From the NCBI GenBank assembly GCA_937951395.1, contig CALFBV010000009.1, forward strand, positions 1 through 17,742: a stretch of 17,742 bases of DNA. The letters run 5' to 3'. This document shows positions 1 to 7,223 of the stretch, piece by piece. Both the position numbers and the translations under genes were made by a program. Every line of letters starts with the position of its first letter. Position 1 is the stretch's first letter. The notes under the pieces were generated by a model. It was given only the letters and a program-made list of their open reading frames with translations, had not been told where the DNA came from and did not search any database. The DNA comes from an uncultured Rubritalea sp. GTDB taxonomy: Bacteria; Verrucomicrobiota; Verrucomicrobiia; Verrucomicrobiales; Akkermansiaceae.

Positions 1-189
1 GAGATAATTGACTCCTCACCCGATGTTGCCGCCTCATATGTGATTCTTGTTCATCAGAGCAGTGTTTTGCCTTCAGCTTCCTTCAGCCAAGACCTCACAA
101 TCTTAACCTTGCCGTTCGGCTAGTGGTTCTCTCTGCAGAGCCCACAAGGGACTTTAACCCTCAAGTCAGTGCACCAATGCCAGGCGCAC
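1..189 (-). mobile_element. Group IIC self-splicing intron, 5' part of domain I (partial, runs off left edge)
   Basis: Read on the minus strand from 189, the sequence begins GTGCGCCTGGCATTGGTGCA, the 5' signature of bacterial group II introns. It continues with CTGAAGGAAGC (about 100-90), GGCAAAA, then GCTCTGATGAACAAGAA (62-46) and CATATGAGGC (40-31). These blocks occur in the same order as in domain I of the Oceanobacillus iheyensis class IIC intron, as I remember that sequence. Class C introns insert just downstream of intrinsic terminators, and here the 5' splice junction (190/189) lies immediately behind the U-tract of the typA terminator. Only about 189 nt of domain I are present. The reverse transcriptase/maturase ORF and domains II-VI would lie left of position 1. 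Whether the intron is complete or still mobile cannot be seen. Confidence 0.88.
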
Positions 190-192
190 AAT

Positions 193-229
193 AAAAAAGC
201 CTCTAACAAGATTACTTGTTAGAGACTTT
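193..229 (-). terminator. Intrinsic terminator of typA
   Basis: On the minus strand a perfect 10-bp stem (arms 215-224 and 201-210, CTCTAACAAG and its complement) closes a 4-nt loop. A GC/AT extension at its base leads into a run of six U (198-193). It lies about 35 nt after the typA stop codon. It is also the landing site of the group II intron, whose first base is four bases past the U-run. Confidence 0.92.
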
Positions 230-263
230 GTATAAGATGTATTAAAAGCTACTTTTTAAGCTA

Positions 264-2087
264 TTATGCATTCTGCTCTTTTCTCTTCTCAGCGCGTTTG
301 CGCTCATTAGGGCAGAGCACACGCTTGCGGATACGTAGCGTGCTTGGAGTCGCTTCTACGAGTTCATCAGCATTGATGTATTCAATAGCGCGCTCTAGAC
401 TCATGATGATCGGTGGAGCGAGAGTTTGCGTGTTATCTTTACCAGCAGATCTGTGGTTAGTAAGCGCCTTCTCTTTGATCGGGTTCACTGCTAGGTCTAC
501 CATGCGTGGGTTCTCACCGATTACTTGCCCTTCATAGACTTCGTCTCCTGGCTTGATGAAAAGCTTACCTCTATCTTCCAGTGGAAGTAGTGAATACTGG
601 ATCGCTGTTCCTGTCGCCATTGAGATGAGTGTTCCTGTAGAACGTGTGGAAATGTCACCACAATAAGGGGCATACTCTTTAAATAGGTGAGACATGATAC
701 CATTACCACTTGTAAGACCAAGGAGCTCGAATTCGAATCCGATGAGTCCACGAGTTGAAACTGTTGCTTCGAGTGTGGAACCGTGAGCATTCATACCCAT
801 GTTCTCCACGCGTGCCTTACGGTTAGCGAGTGTCTTCATCACACCACCGAGGGCATCTTCCGGACATTCTACGTAGAGAGTCTCGAATGGCTCAAGCTGC
901 TTGCCGTGTTCGTCTTTCTTGATGATAACACTCGGTCTAGAAACGAGAACCTCGTATCCTTCGCGACGCATTGTTTCCACGAGCACAGCGATCTGCATCG
1001 CACCACGGGCTGCTACGTTGAACACACCAGCTCGGTCAGAATCACTCACTTCGATAGAAATGTTAGTCTGAACTTCGCGGAACAGGCGGTCGCGGATCGC
1101 ACGAGATGTTACGTGCTTGCCATCTCTGCCTGCGTAAGGCCCGTCATTGATGCTAAACTGCATTTGGATCGTTGGTGGGTCGATGTTTACGAATGGCAAT
1201 GCCTCAGCATCTTCAGCAGCAGCGAGCGTCTCACCGATGTCTATGTCTTCGAAACCAGCGATTCCAACGATATTTCCAGCAGAAGCCACAGCGGACTCAG
1301 CACTAGCGGATGAACCGTATTCGAATACGCGGCTAACTTTACTACGTACTTTAGTACCGTCTTTCTTGTGAAGCCAGACAGGGTCACCTTTTTGAATTTC
1401 TCCTGAGAGAACTTTGCCGAGAGCGATTCTACCCACGTAGTTATCCCAATCAATATTAGATGCTAGCATGCGGAATGGCTCGTCAGCAGTCGCTTCTGGA
1501 GCTGGGACGCTGTCCACGATTCCCTGGAGAAGCGGAAGCATGTCCTTCTGATCATCACTTAAGTTACCAACGAAGAATCCATTCTTAGCTGAACCATAGA
1601 AGAATGGTGCCTCAAACTGCTCTTCAGAAGCCTCAAGCTCTAAGAAAAGCTCTAATACCATATCATGCACTTCCTCAGGACGCGCGAAATCTCTGTCAAC
1701 CTTGTTTACCACCACAATTGGGTGGAGCCCTTCTGCGAGCGCCTTCTTAAGAACGAAACGCGTCTGCGCCTGCGGTCCTTCATAAGCATCTACTACGAGT
1801 AGAACACCGTCTACCATCTTCATCACACGCTCCACCTCGCCACCGAAGTCAGCGTGCCCTGGAGTATCCACGATGTTGATCGTATAGTCCTCCCAGTGAA
1901 TGGAAGTATTTTTTGATTTGATTGTGATGCCCTTTTCCTTCTCAAGATCCATCGAATCCATTGCGCGCTCTACCTTTTCTTGGTTATCGCGGTATGCACC
2001 ACCGGCTTCCAGGAGCTTGTCTACGAGAGTAGTCTTGCCGTGGTCAACGTGTGCAATAATCGCAATGTTTCTTATCTTATCAGTCAT
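264..2087 (-). CDS. typA: Ribosome-associated translational GTPase TypA/BipA
   Basis: This 607-residue protein has the full length of TypA/BipA, a cytoplasmic GTPase that binds the 70S ribosome and helps large-subunit assembly and stress or cold adaptation. The G domain is complete. G1 is AHVDHGKTT (12-20), the switch I region holds EKGITI (51-56), G3 is DTPGHADFG (74-82), G4 is NKVD (128-131), and a GSAKNG stretch fits G5. After these come the EF-Tu-like beta-barrel, the EF-G III/V-like domains, and the basic BipA-specific C-terminus ending in [22 protein letters not shown] domain IV is absent, as expected for BipA. The gene is transcribed alone, divergently from glnA, and ends at a strong terminator. 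The ATG has no recognisable Shine-Dalgarno sequence. Identity is secure. Confidence 0.97.
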   Translation of the reverse strand: MTDKIRNIAIIAHVDHGKTTLVDKLLEAGGAYRDNQEKVERAMDSMDLEKEKGITIKSKNTSIHWEDYTINIVDTPGHADFGGEVERVMKMVDGVLLVVDAYEGPQAQTRFVLKKALAEGLHPIVVVNKVDRDFARPEEVHDMVLELFLELEASEEQFEAPFFYGSAKNGFFVGNLSDDQKDMLPLLQGIVDSVPAPEATADEPFRMLASNIDWDNYVGRIALGKVLSGEIQKGDPVWLHKKDGTKVRSKVSRVFEYGSSASAESAVASAGNIVGIAGFEDIDIGETLAAAEDAEALPFVNIDPPTIQMQFSINDGPYAGRDGKHVTSRAIRDRLFREVQTNISIEVSDSDRAGVFNVAARGAMQIAVLVETMRREGYEVLVSRPSVIIKKDEHGKQLEPFETLYVECPEDALGGVMKTLANRKARVENMGMNAHGSTLEATVSTRGLIGFEFELLGLTSGNGIMSHLFKEYAPYCGDISTRSTGTLISMATGTAIQYSLLPLEDRGKLFIKPGDEVYEGQVIGENPRMVDLAVNPIKEKALTNHRSAGKDNTQTLAPPIIMSLERAIEYINADELVEATPSTLRIRKRVLCPNERKRAEKRKEQNA

Positions 2088-2299
2088 AATTACTTATAGT
2101 TTGAAATTTTGGTCTAAAAGTGAGTCTTAAATTCCGTGGGCAACATCTCTATATTTGCCTATTTTGCAACACCAATCTCAAGTAATCTGAAGAAATGTCA
2201 CATTATACAAAACTCTTACTCGACAACATTTTCCCCTACCGCTAAAAATAAGCACGATTTCTGAAGGAGCTATCTTAACTGAACACTCCCTCTGAATCT

Positions 2300-2315
2300 T
2301 GGCACGAAAATTGCT
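2300..2315 (+). promoter_or_regulatory. Sigma-54 (RpoN) -24/-12 promoter of glnA
   Basis: The sequence TGGCACGAAAATTGCT matches the RpoN consensus TGGCACG-N4-TTGCW at every defined position. The invariant GG is at 2301-2302, the invariant GC is at 2313-2314, and the 10-nt gap between them is canonical. Transcription would start about 12 nt past the GC, near 2326, leaving a leader of about 43 nt before the glnA ATG. Sigma-54 promoters need an AAA+ activator such as NtrC. I see no clear NtrC-type enhancer palindrome in 2088-2299, the gene-free stretch shared with typA, so the activator is unknown. Confidence 0.88.
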
Positions 2316-2368
2316 AGAACTATATCACATCCAATAAAGATCATTTAATAACAAATACAACAAATACC

Positions 2369-3382
2369 ATGGCTAAATACAGACTAGATTACATCTGGCT
2401 GGACGGTTACACACCGGTTCAGAACCTCCGCACTAAGTGCATGATTAAAGAATTTGACGATTTTCCAACACTTGAGCAGCTTCCTGAGTGGGGCTTCGAT
2501 GGTTCATCTACTAAACAGGCAGAAGGTGGAGACTCAGATTGTGTTCTCAAGCCAGTAGCTCTCTATCCAGATCCTACACGCGCACACGGCATCCTCGTCA
2601 TGTGTGAAGTGATGCTTCCAGACGGAACTCCACACCCATCAAATGCCCGCGCTACTGTTGTAGACGACCCAGGCACTTGGTTCGGATTCGAGCAGGAGTA
2701 TTTCCTTTACCAAGACGGACGCCCACTCGGCTTCCCGGAAGACGGCTTCCCTGAGCCACAAGGACCTTACTATTGTGGCGTAGGCTACAAGGCTGTTGGT
2801 GACATTGGTCGTGAAATAGCAGACATCCACCTCGACTACTGCCTCGCAGCAGGAATCAACCACGAAGGCATCAACGCTGAAGTGGCTAAAGGTCAGTGGG
2901 AATTCCAAATCTTCGGCAAAGGCTCATACAGAGCAGCTGACGAAATGTGGGTAGCTCGCTTCCTACTAGAGCGTCTCTGTGAAGAGTATGCTATCGACGT
3001 AAACTACCACTGTAAGCCAGTGGCTGGTGACTGGAATGGCTCAGGAATGCACTGTAACTTCTCTACAGACATCCTCCGTGACTCAGGTGGCAAGGAATAC
3101 TTCCTCAAGCTCATGGATGCTTTCGAAGAGAACGTAGAAGAGCACATTGCGGTTTACGGACCAGACAATGACATGCGCCTCACAGGACTCCACGAGACAC
3201 AGTCTATCGACAAGTTCTCATGGGGAGTAGCGGACCGCGGAGCATCCATCCGTGTGCCACACTCCTTCGTGAAAGATGACAAGTATCAAGGTTACCTTGA
3301 AGATCGCCGCCCTAACTCACAGGGTTGCCCTTACAAGATCGCATCTCGCGTGATCAAGACAATCATGTCTGTTAAGGCTTAA
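2369..3382 (+). CDS. glnA: Glutamine synthetase, type II (eukaryote-like, GSII)
   Basis: It makes glutamine from glutamate, ammonia and ATP, the entry step of nitrogen assimilation, in the cytoplasm. At 337 residues it has GSII length, against about 470 for the usual bacterial GSI. The N-terminal beta-grasp part includes WGFDGSST (41-48). The catalytic domain holds GFEQEYFLY (106-114), with the metal-binding glutamates, then WNGSGMHCNFST (222-233, ammonia and glutamate site), GLHETQSIDKFSWG (273-286), ADRGASIRVP (288-297) and the GSII signature EDRRPNSQGCPY (311-322). No adenylylation-loop segment of the GSI kind is seen, so control is probably transcriptional through the perfect sigma-54 promoter just upstream. 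It is monocistronic and closed by a terminator. There is no Shine-Dalgarno sequence; the leader before the ATG is A-rich. Confidence 0.96.
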   Translation: MAKYRLDYIWLDGYTPVQNLRTKCMIKEFDDFPTLEQLPEWGFDGSSTKQAEGGDSDCVLKPVALYPDPTRAHGILVMCEVMLPDGTPHPSNARATVVDDPGTWFGFEQEYFLYQDGRPLGFPEDGFPEPQGPYYCGVGYKAVGDIGREIADIHLDYCLAAGINHEGINAEVAKGQWEFQIFGKGSYRAADEMWVARFLLERLCEEYAIDVNYHCKPVAGDWNGSGMHCNFSTDILRDSGGKEYFLKLMDAFEENVEEHIAVYGPDNDMRLTGLHETQSIDKFSWGVADRGASIRVPHSFVKDDKYQGYLEDRRPNSQGCPYKIASRVIKTIMSVKA

Positions 3383-3420
3383 TTTCCTAATAATAGAGAA
3401 ATACACTTTTAATAATCAAA

Positions 3421-3452
3421 AAGGCTCCTCACTTAATTGAGGAGCCTTTTTT
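3421..3452 (+). terminator. Intrinsic terminator of glnA
   Basis: An 11-bp perfect stem (AAGGCTCCTCA at 3421-3431 with its complement at 3438-3448) closes a 6-nt loop and runs into a T-tract (3447-3452). It lies about 40 nt after the glnA stop. Confidence 0.95.
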
Positions 3453-3567
3453 ATATTCCTTTGCCGTATCGCTTCATTGCATTCGCCGTAATTCTGAGTA
3501 ATTCTGTCTAGCGCCCAGCGACTGCCGGACAGGACTCTCCCTAATGTAAACACCTATTATTTTCAAA

Positions 3568-3589
3568 CACTTACGCTTAAGCTTACGTG
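3568..3589 (+). repeat. Imperfect 22-bp palindrome, candidate operator
   Basis: The sequence CAC-T-TA-C-GCTTAAGC-T-TA-C-GTG is a 22-bp palindrome with 18 of 22 positions self-complementary, centred on a perfect 8-bp GCTTAAGC core. It lies about 120 nt before the metalloprotease start, in the gene-free stretch 3383-3710. That stretch otherwise holds the glnA terminator and a second palindrome, and I see no ORF in it. The symmetry suits a dimeric regulator, but the factor is unknown. Confidence 0.5.
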
Positions 3590-3597
3590 CATGACCC

Positions 3598-3620
3598 TAC
3601 TACATAATAATTATGTAGTA
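3598..3620 (+). repeat. Perfect inverted repeat, 10-bp arms, 3-bp spacer
   Basis: TACTACATAA (3598-3607) is followed after TAA by its exact complement TTATGTAGTA (3611-3620). It is AT-rich and has no U-tract after it, so an operator or cruciform site is more likely than a terminator. It sits about 90 nt before the protease gene start and 8 nt after the 3568-3589 palindrome, so both may belong to one control region. Confidence 0.55.
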
Positions 3621-3710
3621 TAAGGCTGCCCACCCACGAAATCTCTACTAAGAACTAAAATTTCTGACTATCACCATCGAAAATATAAAGAAGTTGAAAT
3701 AAAATCCTAG

Positions 3711-5024
3711 ATGCTCAGTATAATAAATCACATGAAATTACATTATTTTATCTCCGTCCTCTCTGCCCTAGCAATAGGGGCAGCAGCTATATCGATATGC
3801 AGTTTTAGACAAGAAGAGAAGAAGCCACTTGTTGATCACCGAACAAATCTAGACGCAATCCAGCGAGCTAAATGCGTGAAGGCTATGAACATCATTAATA
3901 GCTGGCGTGGCGAATCTCCAGAAATGGGTCGCCGCAGCCTGAAAATAGCTTACTGGTCACCCAGTGATCGTAAGCCACAGCCAGATCACAAAAAACGCCT
4001 CAATGAAATTCTACTCGATATACAGAAATATTACGCTAAAGAGATGGATAGAAATCATCTAGGACAACTCACCCTCAAATTTGATAAGGATCATACTGGA
4101 GCCATCGAAATCACCGAAGTCCAAGGCAAGCACCCCTATAAGCACTATCAGGTGCAGAGTGGCAGAGATATCTACCAAGATGTGAAAGCCGATCTAAAGC
4201 TCCATAACATCGATGCAGATAAAGAGACCGTGGTGATTTTTTGCAATATGTCTAACTGGGACGCAGACGCTAAAAAGATCAGCCAAAACAGCCCTTACTA
4301 TGCTAAAGGACGCTCAGTAAATGGCACTGCTTGGCAAGTGGACTCAGCCATCCTGAGCCTCAAGGATCTCACAAACATGAAAGACCGCGTCCAAGATGGG
4401 CAGTATGGAGACATTACGCTTGGAAAATACAATACCATCTTCATCGGTGGCATCGCACATGAGCTAGGACATGCGTTCGGACTACCGCATAATTTAGCAA
4501 CTAAAGCTGAAAGTAGAGCCTACGGCATTGCCCTCATGGGAGCTGGCAATCTAGCCTATGGCAATGAGCTTAGAAAGGACGGCCCACCTGCATTCCTTAC
4601 ACAGGCCAGCGCACTAAAACTCGCTTCTCACCCGATGTTCTCTGGAGTAACTAAGGAAATGCATAAGCCTGTGAGCTATAACTATGAAGGCTTACAAACC
4701 GCTATTACTGACACTGACTTAGTAATAAAGGGAAAGATAAACTCTAACATACCTAGCTACGCAATAGTTGCTTTTGTAGACCCTGAAGGTGGAGGTGATT
4801 ATGATGCTACTACCTTCGTCACCATCCCTGAAAAAGATGGAAATTTTCTTTTAAAATGCACGAATGATACCTTCCAGCGCAAATCAAAAAAAGGCAATAT
4901 CAGGCTCGTCGCTTACTTTTCAAATGGTGCCGCATCATCACAACACTCCCCCATTAGAAAGGGCATCATCCCTTATACAATTAATAAAGATGGCAAGATC
5001 CAGCTGGGTCCTCCTAAATTTTAA
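3711..5024 (+). CDS. Exported metzincin-type zinc metalloprotease
   Basis: This 437-residue protein is predicted to be exported. A hydrophobic segment (about 12-30) follows the second Met (residue 8, ATG at 3732), which gives a better-shaped signal peptide and may be the true start. The listed ATG is preceded directly by an in-frame TAG. The Cys at 30 lies in a poor lipobox (ISIC), so lipidation is doubtful. The catalytic motif is HELGHAFGLPH (250-260): three zinc-binding His and the catalytic Glu251, in the long metzincin form HExxHxxGxxH. It is followed by a plausible Met-turn ALMGAGN (274-280). The last 110 residues look beta-rich and may form an Ig-like domain. The substrate is unknown. 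The next gene, a CreC-like sensor kinase, starts only 18 nt later, so the two are probably co-transcribed. I cannot place it in a named peptidase family. Confidence 0.82.
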   Translation: MLSIINHMKLHYFISVLSALAIGAAAISICSFRQEEKKPLVDHRTNLDAIQRAKCVKAMNIINSWRGESPEMGRRSLKIAYWSPSDRKPQPDHKKRLNEILLDIQKYYAKEMDRNHLGQLTLKFDKDHTGAIEITEVQGKHPYKHYQVQSGRDIYQDVKADLKLHNIDADKETVVIFCNMSNWDADAKKISQNSPYYAKGRSVNGTAWQVDSAILSLKDLTNMKDRVQDGQYGDITLGKYNTIFIGGIAHELGHAFGLPHNLATKAESRAYGIALMGAGNLAYGNELRKDGPPAFLTQASALKLASHPMFSGVTKEMHKPVSYNYEGLQTAITDTDLVIKGKINSNIPSYAIVAFVDPEGGGDYDATTFVTIPEKDGNFLLKCTNDTFQRKSKKGNIRLVAYFSNGAASSQHSPIRKGIIPYTINKDGKIQLGPPKF

Positions 5025-5042
5025 TAAATAGATAGTTTTAGC

Positions 5043-6476
5043 ATGAAGATCCGCCTTACTCGCCTCACCGTTCTCATCATGGCACTGGTGACGAGTGCTG
5101 GATTCCTGATGCTCTACCAGTATCTAACAGATGACTTAGAGGATCAGACTTTCCAAGCCACTGAGGAATCACTCATCGATACCGCGCATATCCTAACTGG
5201 AGTCATCGAGTCTGATATTTCAGAGGGATCATTAAACACTGATCGGCTCAAATCAGCTCTTGAAAACGCGCATGCTCATGAGTTTAAGGCAACTATTTTC
5301 AAGCTCACTAAAACTCACGTAGGTACTCATGTCTATGTGACAAATCAGAGAGGGATAGCGATTTATGATTCTAAGGATAAGCATACTGGCATAGACATGT
5401 CCCGCTACAATGATGTCTACAATGCCTTCAAAAATAAATACGCTGCTCGTTCTAGCCGCGAAGATCCACACGACCCTCACAGCTCGGTTCTCTACATTGG
5501 AGTCCCCATCAAACATGAGGGGGAAATTCTGGGCACTCTCACCGTTTACAAAGCGCAACAGGATGTGCGACCATTCATCACTTCGCGGAGGAAATGGATC
5601 ACGCTTTCTGTAACCATGATTGCGCTGGGAATCATCGTTTTCACTATCGCAGTCTTCACCTGGATCTTCCGTCCCATCGGCAAACTCACAGACTTTGCGC
5701 AGTCGATGACCCGCGGTGAGCGACCTAAGTTCCCTAAGTTAGGCAGAGGGCGTGAAGTCAACACGCTCGGCAACGCCCTAAAGGAAATGCGTGATACGCT
5801 AGACGGAAGATCCTACGTAGAAAACTATACGCAGATCCTAACTCATGAGCTAAAGTCCCCTCTTGCCGCCATCCGAGGATCATCCGAACTTCTCCAAGAA
5901 GACATGCCGCTGGAGCAGCGCCGCAAATTTCTTACTAATATAGAGAATGAAACGAACCGCTCGCAGCGCATCATTGACGGCCTACTGAAGCTCTCACACC
6001 TAGAGGCTCAGTCTCAGTTAGGTAAGTTAGAGGAAATTAATCTATTAGAACTAACGGAACGACTCAAAGAAGCCCACGCCCAGAGATTAGCACCTAAAAA
6101 CTTACTTCTAGTGATCGACATCTCCACCGATATTTTGATCACTGGCGACGCGAACCTTCTGCAGGCAGCTCTGGCCAATCTATTAGAAAATGCCATCCAC
6201 TTTTCACCAGAAAATGCAACGATCACACTGGCCGCGACATCTTCAGAAGAACAGACCACGATCACTCTCACAGATGAGGGACCTGGTATTCCAGACTACG
6301 CCCTACCCCGTGTGTTCGAGAGATTTTATTCCATAAGTAAGCCAGAGACCTCACAGAAATCCAGCGGTCTAGGGCTCTCCTTCGTCAAAGAAATCATCGA
6401 TCTTCACCAGGGCTCGATCACGCTGAAAAACCTAACACCTCCCAACAGAGGAGCACGAGTTACCATCGTGATCTAA
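5043..6476 (+). CDS. creC: CreC-like sensor histidine kinase
   Basis: A 477-residue inner-membrane kinase, close to the 474 residues of E. coli CreC. TM1 is about 8-28 and TM2 about 186-208. The periplasmic part between them carries CreC-like stretches, among them ATEESLIDTAH (39-49), HVYVTNQRG (96-104), DMSRYNDVYNAF (118-129) and KYAARSS (132-138). A HAMP linker follows (about 209-255). The H-box is THELKSPLAAIRGSSELL, with phospho-acceptor His268; the N-box is ANLLENA (378-384); G1 is DEGPGIPDYA (411-420), then RVFERFYS, and G2 is SGLGLSF (441-447). All catalytic elements are intact. In enterobacteria creC lies next to its regulator creB and acts in carbon and cell-envelope control. Here no response regulator is in the window, and the upstream partner is a metalloprotease. 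The stop codon overlaps that of the convergent methyltransferase gene. Confidence 0.87.
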   Translation: MKIRLTRLTVLIMALVTSAGFLMLYQYLTDDLEDQTFQATEESLIDTAHILTGVIESDISEGSLNTDRLKSALENAHAHEFKATIFKLTKTHVGTHVYVTNQRGIAIYDSKDKHTGIDMSRYNDVYNAFKNKYAARSSREDPHDPHSSVLYIGVPIKHEGEILGTLTVYKAQQDVRPFITSRRKWITLSVTMIALGIIVFTIAVFTWIFRPIGKLTDFAQSMTRGERPKFPKLGRGREVNTLGNALKEMRDTLDGRSYVENYTQILTHELKSPLAAIRGSSELLQEDMPLEQRRKFLTNIENETNRSQRIIDGLLKLSHLEAQSQLGKLEEINLLELTERLKEAHAQRLAPKNLLLVIDISTDILITGDANLLQAALANLLENAIHFSPENATITLAATSSEEQTTITLTDEGPGIPDYALPRVFERFYSISKPETSQKSSGLGLSFVKEIIDLHQGSITLKNLTPPNRGARVTIVI

Positions 6477-7045
6477 TTTATCTTCTCAACTAATAGCAAA
6501 TAAGGCGGGCTATTAGGGGCATTGTGGAGACCGTAGCTGGCAGCTCGATAATTCTCACGGGGTAAGTTTTCAGCCCACTGGCTGACAGCTGCTGACTCGA
6601 TGTCTCCTCCAGCGTGCCCTGGGTAACACATGACGCTGATAAGCCCACCAGGCTTCAGGAGCTGCAATGAGCTATTTAATGCAGGGATAGTGGTTTGCTC
6701 GGTAGTGATGATAGATTTATCTGCGTTTGGGAGGTAGCCTAGGTTGAACATGATCACTGCTAGAGGTAAGCATTCCTCGTCAATATACTCTGCCATATTC
6801 TCATGTCCTGTGAGATGGAAATCATAGTGACCTATCTCATTTTCCTTCATCCGTTTCGTGGAGGATTCTATGGCAGCAGGCTGAACATCAAATCCAATGA
6901 CACACCCTTTCTCTCCTACTAAGCCACCGAGAAACAAAGCATCATGCCCATTCCCCAGAGTGGCATCTACTGCTGTGTCTCCTGACTGGATTAGTTTCTT
7001 GATGATCTGATGCGCGAGATGGATGGGCTTAGGAAATGCGGGCAT
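6473..7045 (-). CDS. mnmM: tRNA (mnm5s2U34) methyltransferase MnmM (YtqB family)
   Basis: A 190-residue class I SAM-dependent methyltransferase. Motif I is VDATLGNGHD (26-35), with an acidic loop GFDVQ (51-55). The family signature NLGYLPNADKSI (101-112) and the C-terminal PPYLLLVEKI match B. subtilis YtqB, the former 'putative rRNA methylase' group. In Bacillus this enzyme (MnmM) methylates nm5s2U34 at the tRNA wobble position in place of the MnmC methyltransferase domain. Transfer of that role to this protein is by family. The gene ends 4 bp inside the kinase gene, tail to tail, and is divergent from lpdA. The ATG has no Shine-Dalgarno sequence. Confidence 0.85.
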   Translation of the reverse strand: MPAFPKPIHLAHQIIKKLIQSGDTAVDATLGNGHDALFLGGLVGEKGCVIGFDVQPAAIESSTKRMKENEIGHYDFHLTGHENMAEYIDEECLPLAVIMFNLGYLPNADKSIITTEQTTIPALNSSLQLLKPGGLISVMCYPGHAGGDIESAAVSQWAENLPRENYRAASYGLHNAPNSPPYLLLVEKIN

Positions 7046-7223
7046 GTTGTAGATGGTGCATGGAAATGAGAGACTCAGCCAGATATTATTCTCTCTCCGA
7101 GAAAAAATCTCTCATTTAAATCATTTGCTATTTGAATTTATAGTGAAAATACCTAAGTGTGAATAGCACCAGATGCAGACAGCAATTCATGCCGTCCGCC
7201 AGCAAACCAAAACACAGAACAAT

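Noticed and set aside
1..263. Riboswitch or structured leader RNA at the left edge
   Set aside because: The ordered motif blocks match group IIC intron domain I, and the position is downstream of typA, not upstream of a gene in the right orientation.
783..1313. 176-codon open frame on the plus strand inside typA
   Set aside because: It lies wholly antisense to a highly conserved gene, its translation is rich in His/Cys/Ser with no domain, and it has no start signal. It is a shadow of typA.
3598..3620. Terminator at the perfect AT-rich inverted repeat
   Set aside because: The stem is almost all A/T and no T-tract follows on either strand. The real glnA terminator is at 3421-3452.
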